DNA from: Paralimibaculum aggregatum | GTDB taxonomy: Bacteria; Pseudomonadota; Alphaproteobacteria; Rhodobacterales; Rhodobacteraceae | Direction: 5' to 3' | Assembly: GCF_030270585.1 (NCBI RefSeq) | Contig: NZ_BSYI01000001.1 | Span: 1-64,000, forward strand | Length of the DNA: 64,000 nt | Part shown: piece by piece, positions 26,276 to 32,609 of the stretch | How positions within the stretch are numbered: position 1 is the first letter of the stretch | How the letters are laid out: every line of letters begins with the position of its first letter | Program-made: the position numbers and the translations under genes | The notes under the pieces: model-generated | The model's input: only the letters and a program-made list of their open reading frames with translations | What the model was told of the DNA's origin: nothing | The model's database searches: none

Positions 26276-27496
26276 TCAGAACGGCGCCGGCGCGAGGATG
26301 CGCGCCGCGACGCCCCGGGCGCCGGGCTCGGCGCCGCTGCCGTCGAACCCGCCCGGCACCTGCACGGTGGCCGCGAGCATGGCGGCGAATGCCGCGACCA
26401 GCCCGTCCTCCGGCGGCTGCGGCGCCGACCAGAACCCGGCCAGCGGCCCGCGATGGGTCATGCCCGGCACGTCATAGACCGCCGCGCCGAGCGGGATCAC
26501 CGGCACGCCGGCCTGCAGCGCGCCGAGCCCCACGGTGGAGTTCACCGTCACCACGCCGGCAGCCGAGGCCAGCAGCCGCTCGAGATCGCCGCCGGCGAGA
26601 TAGAGCACCCGGCCGCTGACCCCGTGGCGCGCCGCCAGCCGCCGCACCCGCCGCGCCCAGAGCGCCAGCCCGTTGTCGAGCGGATGGCGCTTGACCAGCA
26701 GCAGCGCATTGCCCGGCGCATGGGCGGCGAAATCCGCGACGACGCGATCCAGCACCGCCGCGAGCCCGCCAGGCGGCCCGTCGCGCCGGATCTGGAAATC
26801 GGTCTCGAGCTGCAGCGGCAGGAGGAAGACCGGCCCCGCCGCGCCCAGCGCCCGTGCCATGCCGGCCCGCACCCGCCGCGCGGCCAGCGGCGCGCCGAGC
26901 GCCTTGCCGATCCAGCCGGCCCAGTCCGCGACAGGGCCATGCAGCGCATGGGTGCGGTAGCGCGGCCAGGCCGGCCGGCCGAGCAGGTTGGCGAGGTTCC
27001 ACGCCACATCCATCGCCGCATAGCTGGCGAAGGGCGCGGCGAAGCGCTGGGCCTCGACCGCGCCGGCAAAGCCCCGGATCCGCACCGGGCAGCGCGGGAT
27101 GCGCGAGCGCGCGCCCATGCCGCCGGGCTCCAGCGTCAGCCAGCCGGGGCGCAGATAGCCCTGCTCCACCACATGCACGCGCACCCCCGTCGCCTCGGCC
27201 TGCGCGATCGCCGCGCGGTGCCAGAACCGCCCGTCGCCGAGGCAGACGAGATCGCTCACCCGCTCGGCCGCGAGGCGCGCGCCGATCCAGCCCGCCCAGC
27301 CCTCCGGCCGGCCGCGATAGCGAAGCGCCGGGCCGCGCCAGAACAGCCGGTCCCCCGGGCAGAGCAGCACGCGCAGCACCTCCGCCCCCTCCGCCCGCAG
27401 CGCCGCCGCGAGCCGCAGGAAGAACCAGGAGGCCGGCCCCTGCAGCAGCATGATCCTGCGGCCTTCGCCGCTCCCTGTCCGGTTCCTGGTCGGCAT
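26276..27496 (-). CDS. KpsS/RkpJ-like capsule polysaccharide biosynthesis protein, copy 1
   Basis: Predicted 406 aa from MPTRNRTGSGEGRR, the first in-frame ATG after the divergent promoter. The body (MLLQGPASWFFLRLAAALRA, VHVVEQGYLRPGWLTLEPGG, LLLVKRHPLDNG, VVTVNSTVGLGALQAGVPVI) matches the capsule-synthesis family that includes KpsS, LipB and RkpJ. KpsC/KpsS build a beta-Kdo linker on the lipid anchor in E. coli-type capsules. Only a single-domain protein is present here, so linker chemistry may differ. It is clearly paralogous to the divergent gene 27595-28959 and leads into the SDR gene. Confidence 0.85.
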   Translation of the reverse strand: MPTRNRTGSGEGRRIMLLQGPASWFFLRLAAALRAEGAEVLRVLLCPGDRLFWRGPALRYRGRPEGWAGWIGARLAAERVSDLVCLGDGRFWHRAAIAQAEATGVRVHVVEQGYLRPGWLTLEPGGMGARSRIPRCPVRIRGFAGAVEAQRFAAPFASYAAMDVAWNLANLLGRPAWPRYRTHALHGPVADWAGWIGKALGAPLAARRVRAGMARALGAAGPVFLLPLQLETDFQIRRDGPPGGLAAVLDRVVADFAAHAPGNALLLVKRHPLDNGLALWARRVRRLAARHGVSGRVLYLAGGDLERLLASAAGVVTVNSTVGLGALQAGVPVIPLGAAVYDVPGMTHRGPLAGFWSAPQPPEDGLVAAFAAMLAATVQVPGGFDGSGAEPGARGVAARILAPAPF

Positions 27497-27505
27497 AGGC
27501 AGAGT

Positions 27506-27512
27506 GTTAACC
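27506..27512. promoter_or_regulatory. CtrA-like box between divergent KpsS-like genes
   Basis: GTTAACC in the 98-bp divergent promoter, 11 nt upstream of one ATG and 83 nt upstream of the other; a weaker GGTAAACC lies 8-15 nt further on. Binding factor inferred from the island-wide motif. Confidence 0.4.
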
Positions 27513-27594
27513 GATGAAGGGTAAACCGGAGGTAACGCCGGCCCGGATTTCGCGCCCGCGATCCGCTGCCCGGCCCGTCCGGAAGGAGCCCCGC

Positions 27595-28959
27595 ATGCGC
27601 CCGAGCCCGCCCCGCACCGTCCTGATGCTCCAGGGCCCTCCCTGCCGGTTCTGGCGCGAGCTCGGCGACGGGCTGCGCGCAGAGGGGTTTCGCGTGCTGC
27701 ATGTCGGCTTCTGCCTGGCCGATCTCGCGCTCTGGCGGCGGCGCGGGCAGCGGCTCTGGCGCGGCCGGCTGGCGGACTGGCCGGCGCATCTCTCGGCGCT
27801 GATCGCGGCCGAGGGGGTGACCGACATTCTCTATTATGCCGACCGGCTGCCCTATCACGCCGCGGCGATCGAGGTGGCCCGCGCCGCCGGCATCCGCGCC
27901 TGGGCGATCGAGAACGGCTATCTGCGGCCGGACTGGCTGACCATGGAGCCCGAGGCGATGGGGGCGCTGTCCCGCTTCCCGCGCGATCCGGCGGAGATCC
28001 GGCGCCTGGCCGGGGACGCCGCGGTGCCCGAGGCAACGCCGCGATACCGCCACGGTTTCGCCCGCGAGGCCGTCTCGGAGGTGGTGTTTCACCTCGCCAT
28101 GGTTCTGGGCCGGCCGATCTTTCCCAACTATATGGCGGACAAGCATTATCCCCCGCTGCTCGACTATCTGAGCTGGCTCCGGAAATGGAGCCTCGGGGGC
28201 GCCGCGGTGCGGGCGGCGGCGCGCGCCGAGGCGGCCTGCCGGCGGCGCGACTGGCCTTTCGTGCTGCTCGCCATGCAGCTGCAGAGCGACTACCAGATCC
28301 GCGCGTCCTCGCCCTATGGCTGCCTCTCGGAGATGCTGGAGGACGCCATCGCCTCCTTCGCCGCCCATGCGCCGGCGCGGCTTCGCCTCGTGGTCAAGCT
28401 GCACCCGATGGACAATGGCTGGGAGAACTGGCCCGCCCGCATCGCCCGGCTGGCCCGCGCCCATGGCGTGGCGGACCGGGTGCTGGCGATCGACGGCGGA
28501 TCGCTCGATCTCTTCCTAGAGCGTGCCGAGGGGGTGCTGACGGTCAACTCGACGGTCGGCATCCATGCGCTGCGCCGCGGCCGGCCGGTGCTGGCGCTCG
28601 GCGATGCGGTCTACGACATGCCGGGGCTCACGCATCAGGGCGGGCTCGGGCGGTTCTGGGCGCGGCCGGAGGCGCCGGAGCCGGAGCTGCGCGATGCCTT
28701 CCTCGCCGCGCTCGCCGACCGGATCCAGCTGCGCGGCTCGTTCTACGACCCGGCGGGGCGCGCGGCGGCGGTGGCGGAGATCGCCCGGCGTCTCGGCAAG
28801 CCCGAGCGCCACTGGCTGCTCTGCCGGCCGGTCGAGGCGCTCGGCCTCGCCGCGCAGGCCCGGCCCGGCGGTACCGCCGATGCGGCCACGGAGCCGGGCG
28901 ATCTCGGTCCGGCCGGCAGCCCGGCGCTCGCCCTCAGGCAGCAGAGGCAGATGGCCTGA
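27595..28959 (+). CDS. KpsS/RkpJ-like capsule polysaccharide biosynthesis protein, copy 2
   Basis: Predicted 454 aa; start MRPSPPRTVLMLQGP chosen for GGAAGGAG 6 nt upstream. Conserved blocks are LMLQGPPCRFWRELGDGL, AWAIENGYLRPDWLTMEP, LVVKLHPMDNGWENW and VLTVNSTVGIHALRRGRPV. It is longer than copy 1 mainly at the C-terminus. The set ENGYLRPDWLT, HP-x-DNG and VNSTVG is shared with copy 1 and with RkpJ/KpsS. Two copies could add successive linker sugars, act on two lipids, or form a heterodimer; nothing in the sequence decides. It stands alone on the plus strand. Confidence 0.85.
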   Translation: MRPSPPRTVLMLQGPPCRFWRELGDGLRAEGFRVLHVGFCLADLALWRRRGQRLWRGRLADWPAHLSALIAAEGVTDILYYADRLPYHAAAIEVARAAGIRAWAIENGYLRPDWLTMEPEAMGALSRFPRDPAEIRRLAGDAAVPEATPRYRHGFAREAVSEVVFHLAMVLGRPIFPNYMADKHYPPLLDYLSWLRKWSLGGAAVRAAARAEAACRRRDWPFVLLAMQLQSDYQIRASSPYGCLSEMLEDAIASFAAHAPARLRLVVKLHPMDNGWENWPARIARLARAHGVADRVLAIDGGSLDLFLERAEGVLTVNSTVGIHALRRGRPVLALGDAVYDMPGLTHQGGLGRFWARPEAPEPELRDAFLAALADRIQLRGSFYDPAGRAAAVAEIARRLGKPERHWLLCRPVEALGLAAQARPGGTADAATEPGDLGPAGSPALALRQQRQMA

Positions 28960-29040
28960 CCTCGCCGGGCGCCAAAGGCCCGAGGGGCGCGCGGCCTGCG
29001 CCGCCCGCCCCCGGTCCTGCCTTCCGGTTCGGGTGTCCGA

Positions 29041-30198
29041 TCAGTTCACCACGAGATTGCCGATCACGGCGCCGGTCGTCACCGGCTGCAGAGCCAGCGA
29101 GACGATGCGGAAGATCTTCTCCAGCGAGTTCAGCTCGGAATTCGCCACATAGAGCGTGTCGCGGTGGCGGATCGGGAAGCGCTTGGCCAGCAACAGCCCG
29201 GATGGCTTGGAGAAATCCAGCCGGTAGACCACCGGCACCGGCTCCGCGCCATAGCCCGCGAGCCGCGCCCCCGGCACCTGCGGCATGCCGACCAGCACGG
29301 AAGGCGCCTCGTAGCGGATCACGAAGACCCCCGCCGCATCGGCCCGCGCATCGACCAGCCCGTTGGCCATGCCGAGCGCCTCGTCGAGCGAGAGCCGCGG
29401 CCGGTCGAAGCCGATCCTGGCGTTCTGCGCCACCGCGCCGAGCACCGAGAAATGCCGCGGCCGGTGCTCCACCGAGATCACGTCCGCCGGGTGCACCGCC
29501 ACGTTCTGCGCCGGCTCGGCGAGCAGCGCATCCATCTCCACCAGCGCGCTCGACTGCTTGCGGGTGAGGCGCAGCGCGCTCTCGTGGATCGGCTTGCTCA
29601 GCCCGCCGGCCGCCGCCACCATGTCGAGCACCCGCTCGCCGGTGCCGCTGAGCGGCACGCGCCCGCCGCCGGCCACCGCATCGCCGAGCACGGTGACCGA
29701 GGCGCTCGGCGAGCTGACCAGGCTGACCACCGCCTGCGGCTCGATCGCCTGGCCCTGCAGCGCCGCCTCGATCCGCCGCGCCGCCGCCTCCGGCGAGAGC
29801 CCGCGCACGCGGACATTGCCGCCATAGGGCACCCGGATCGTGCCATTGGCCGAGACGATCTGCTCGGGCAGCGCGCGGGCGCCGCCGCCGCCTTCGACCG
29901 AGCCGGAGAACAGCCCGCCGCCGGTGGCCTCGAACAGCATCACCTGCACCCGGTCGCCAGTGCGCAGGCGCCGCCCGTAGATCGCCGGGCCGCGCGCCAG
30001 CCGCGTGAGATCGTCGCCGAGCTCGACCGCGCCGAGGCGCCGGACGACCTCCGCATCGGTCTCGATCAGCTCGAAGCCGAGCGCCTCCGGCGCCGCCGCC
30101 TCGTCATACACATCGGCGGTCAGGGGGCCGGAGCGCGGAACGGCGGAACAGGCCGACGCCAGCAGGGCGCAGGCCAGGATGACAAGTCTGGTCGACAT
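29041..30198 (-). CDS. kpsD: Outer-membrane polysaccharide export lipoprotein (KpsD/Wza-like)
   Basis: Predicted 385 aa. The chosen start gives a lipoprotein signal, MSTRLVILACALLASACS, with the Cys of LASAC as acylation site. Next come a polysaccharide-export domain (YGRRLRTGDRVQVMLFEA), SLBB-type repeats (VTVLGDAVAGGGRVPLSGT; FSVLGAVAQNARIGF) and a C-terminal RHRDTLYVANSELN. OPX proteins form the outer-membrane channel for capsule and meet the KpsE-type protein in the periplasm. It is monocistronic, divergent from the 30313 gene across a promoter with two TTAACC boxes. Confidence 0.9.
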   Translation of the reverse strand: MSTRLVILACALLASACSAVPRSGPLTADVYDEAAAPEALGFELIETDAEVVRRLGAVELGDDLTRLARGPAIYGRRLRTGDRVQVMLFEATGGGLFSGSVEGGGGARALPEQIVSANGTIRVPYGGNVRVRGLSPEAAARRIEAALQGQAIEPQAVVSLVSSPSASVTVLGDAVAGGGRVPLSGTGERVLDMVAAAGGLSKPIHESALRLTRKQSSALVEMDALLAEPAQNVAVHPADVISVEHRPRHFSVLGAVAQNARIGFDRPRLSLDEALGMANGLVDARADAAGVFVIRYEAPSVLVGMPQVPGARLAGYGAEPVPVVYRLDFSKPSGLLLAKRFPIRHRDTLYVANSELNSLEKIFRIVSLALQPVTTGAVIGNLVVN

Positions 30199-30212
30199 GG
30201 GTTCCCCATTCA

Positions 30213-30300
30213 TTAACCGTTTAGGGTCAAGCTGGCCTCGGAACGAATTCTGTACCAAAGCGCAACAGGCGATGAACAAAGCCTAGGCGCGCGCGGTTAA
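30213..30300. promoter_or_regulatory. Inverted pair of CtrA-like boxes in the kpsD/30313 divergent promoter
   Basis: TTAACC (30213-30218) lies 15 nt upstream of the kpsD start and GGTTAA (30295-30300) lies 13 nt upstream of the 30313 start. They form the mirrored 7-mers ATTAACC and GGTTAAT, one at each end of the promoter. TTAA-N7-TTAC at 30297-30311 also approaches the full CtrA consensus TTAA-N7-TTAA. Confidence 0.45.
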
Positions 30301-30312
30301 TGGGAGCTTACA

Positions 30313-31368
30313 ATGCTGTTCAACATCGAGGCGGATTCGGGCTCCGAGATCGCCGGCTACCTGGTGCCGGACAGTTTTTCCGACACGCCGCGGCTCTGCC
30401 TCCATGCCGGCGGCGCGCTGCTCTGGCACGGCGAGGCCAGCGAGCCGCGCGCGGCGCTGGTGGCCGCCGGGCGCCACGCCACCGGGCGCTGCGGCTTCCG
30501 GATCGGGCCGGCCGAGGTGCCGGGGCTGGCCGCGCTCGCCGATCTCGAGCTGCGCGAGCCGGCCAGCGGGCTCTGCCTCTACCGCCGGGCGGGCGGGCGC
30601 CGGCTGGTCGGGCAGAGGATCTTCCGGCTGGAGACGCGGCTGCTTGCCGACAGCGGCTTCGACCGCGCCATGGAGCCGCATTTCCAAGCCTGGCACAGCC
30701 GCATCGAGCATTTCGGGGCGGAAACGATCAACCAGCTCTTCCTGCTCCACGGCATCGCCTCGAGCTATGCCAGCGGGCGGGTGCAGGTGCCGGCGCATCC
30801 CGCCCTCACCGACGGTTCGGTGACCGTGATGCTGCAGCTGCGCGACCCCTTCGAGGAGCTGGCCGAGCGCATCGCCGTGCTCGCCGGGGCGCGCGGGCCG
30901 CTGGCGCGGCATCTCACGGTGCGCGAACGGCTGGCGCTGCACGGCGCGGCGGCGGCGCTGGACGGCCTCGACCCGGGCTCGGCGCGCGCGGTGCGGCGGC
31001 TGTTCCGCCGGCTCGAGCCCGGGGTGGCGGCGGCGCTCTCCAACCCGCTGGCGCGCCAGCTCACCACCGCCAGCCCCGGCGATCTCTGCGCGCCCGCGGC
31101 GGTGGCGGCGGGGCTGCGCGCGCTGGCCGGTTTCGAGATCGTCTCGACCGGCGAGCTGCCCGGCTATTTCGAGGCCGCCGCGGCGGCGCTGCTCGAGCTG
31201 CCGCCGCCGGCGCCGATGCGCGACCCCCATGCCGCGGAAACGGCGGAGATCGCCGATGCCCTGGCCGGGATCTCCGCCGTGCAGGCGATGCTGGAATGCG
31301 ATCTCGAGATCTATGCCAGCGTCTCCGGCGTCTTCGACGGGCTGGCCAGCGGCACCAGCCAGGGCTGA
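30313..31368 (+). CDS. Capsule-island protein of unknown function
   Basis: Predicted 351 aa with GGGAGC 7 nt upstream of the ATG. The first 75 residues (IAGYLVPDSFSDTPRLCLHA ... ATGRCGFRIGP) form a compact beta-rich module. The middle (HSRIEHFGAETINQLFLLHG, SVTVMLQLRDPFEELAERI) faintly resembles the body of sulfotransferase-like proteins, but no P-loop is visible, so I do not assign it. There is no signal peptide or membrane helix, so it is probably cytoplasmic. Its last 58 bases overlap the convergent glycosyltransferase gene. Its position, with a shared TTAACC promoter with kpsD, implies a capsule role. Confidence 0.6.
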   Translation: MLFNIEADSGSEIAGYLVPDSFSDTPRLCLHAGGALLWHGEASEPRAALVAAGRHATGRCGFRIGPAEVPGLAALADLELREPASGLCLYRRAGGRRLVGQRIFRLETRLLADSGFDRAMEPHFQAWHSRIEHFGAETINQLFLLHGIASSYASGRVQVPAHPALTDGSVTVMLQLRDPFEELAERIAVLAGARGPLARHLTVRERLALHGAAAALDGLDPGSARAVRRLFRRLEPGVAAALSNPLARQLTTASPGDLCAPAAVAAGLRALAGFEIVSTGELPGYFEAAAAALLELPPPAPMRDPHAAETAEIADALAGISAVQAMLECDLEIYASVSGVFDGLASGTSQG

Positions 31369-32609
31369 GTGGCATCCGCCGCGGCGCTGAGCGGCGCCGA
31401 ATGGCGGAACAGCCGGTGATAGGCATCGACCATGCGGTCGAGCCCGATCGCGGCGCGCCGCTCCGCCAGCACCTCCGGCGCCGCCGCGCCGCCGCGCATG
31501 GTCAGCGCCGCCGCCATCGCCTCGACCAGCGCGCGCAGGTTCCGCGTCTCCCCGGTCTGGCTGAGCGCGGCGATCCGCGCGGGGCCGAGCGCGGCGACAT
31601 CCTCCGCCGCCTCGATCACCCGCACCCGCGGGCTCATCCGCCGCGCCTCGCGGGCATTGCCGACATCGGTGAGGATCATCGGACGGTCCGCCGCCAGCGC
31701 CTCGAGCACCACGTTGGAGCAGCCCTCCTGCAGCGTCGGCAGCAGCACGCAGTCCACCACCTCGCGGTAGAAGGCGGCCATGGCGTCGTGCGGCACATAG
31801 TCGACCCGGGTGATCCGCGCGCGCGCCGGCGAGGCCGCGATCAGCCGCTCGACATGCGCGCCATAGGCCTCCTCGCCCGGATTGCCGAGCAGCACGAGCT
31901 GGAAGCCCCGGTGGCGCTCGGCCAGCATCTCGGCGGCGCGGATCGCCAGCGGATGATGCTTCACCGGATGGAAGCTCGCCGGCATGGCGAAGACGAAGCG
32001 CCCCTCCGGCAGGCCGAGATCGGGCAGCGGCGCCGCCCCCTCCAGCCAGCCGAGATCGACGCCGTTGGGGATCAGCTCGATGCGGTCGGCGGGGCAGCCG
32101 GCCCGGCCGGCGAAATAGCTGCGCACGAATTCCGAGACGGCGGTCACGCGGTCGGCCTGCAGCACCTGCCGGGCATGATGGGCGAAGCCGGCATCGTCGA
32201 GCCAGGTGTAGACATTGTGCAGGGTGTAGAGCGTGAAGATGCCGAGCGCGCGCGCCGCCGCGAGGCCGAAGCTCGAATAGTGGTAGTGCAGCACCTCGAT
32301 CCCGTGCGCCGCCAGCGTCTCGACGAAGCGCGGCTCCTCGCGGTTGAGGATCACCGCGTGGTCCGGGCTCTCGAGCCGGCCGAGCATGGCGCCGGCGATG
32401 TTGTTCTCCACCAGCACGACGACGCGGCAGCCGCGCGCGCGATAGCCGCGATAGAGATTGAGCGCGACCTGCTCGAGCCCGCCCTTGTCGAAGGAGGGGA
32501 CGACGAGGCCGACGGACAGCGGCGGCGCAGCGCCTGTCGACGGGCCCGTCACCGGGTTCATCACAGGGTTCATCGCGGGCCTTTTCACGGGGCTCTTCAC
32601 GCGGCTCAT
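31311..32609 (-). CDS. Glycosyltransferase, GT4/GT1 family (GT-B fold)
   Basis: Predicted 432 aa. Following a proline-spaced lead (see repeat 32538-32609), VGLVVPSFDKGGLEQVALNL is a classic GT4 N-terminal motif. VTAVSEFVRSYF, RIELIPNGVDLGWLEG, FAMPASFHPVKHHPLAI and LLPTLQEGCSNVVLEALAADRP (E-x7-E nucleotide-sugar site) complete the fold. It transfers a sugar from a nucleotide donor during capsule repeat assembly in the cytoplasm; donor and acceptor are unknown. The ATG overlaps the preceding gene's stop by 4 bases, and the 3' end overlaps the 30313 gene by 58 bp. Confidence 0.88.
   Translation of the reverse strand: MSRVKSPVKRPAMNPVMNPVTGPSTGAAPPLSVGLVVPSFDKGGLEQVALNLYRGYRARGCRVVVLVENNIAGAMLGRLESPDHAVILNREEPRFVETLAAHGIEVLHYHYSSFGLAAARALGIFTLYTLHNVYTWLDDAGFAHHARQVLQADRVTAVSEFVRSYFAGRAGCPADRIELIPNGVDLGWLEGAAPLPDLGLPEGRFVFAMPASFHPVKHHPLAIRAAEMLAERHRGFQLVLLGNPGEEAYGAHVERLIAASPARARITRVDYVPHDAMAAFYREVVDCVLLPTLQEGCSNVVLEALAADRPMILTDVGNAREARRMSPRVRVIEAAEDVAALGPARIAALSQTGETRNLRALVEAMAAALTMRGGAAAPEVLAERRAAIGLDRMVDAYHRLFRHSAPLSAAADATQPWLVPLASPSKTPETLA
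32538..32609. repeat. Degenerate 12-bp tandem repeat encoding the GT4 N-terminus
   Basis: Six 12-bp units, for example CACCGGGTTCAT, CACAGGGTTCAT and CACGCGGCTCAT, encode (minus strand) a four-residue period ending in Pro: VKSP-VKRP-AMNP-VMNP-VTGP. Copy changes would keep frame. Confidence 0.7.

Noticed and set aside
25485-27517. Plus-strand frame continuing past the oxoamine synthase
   Set aside because: It is a different frame with Arg/Gly-rich residues, antisense to the SDR and KpsS-like genes.
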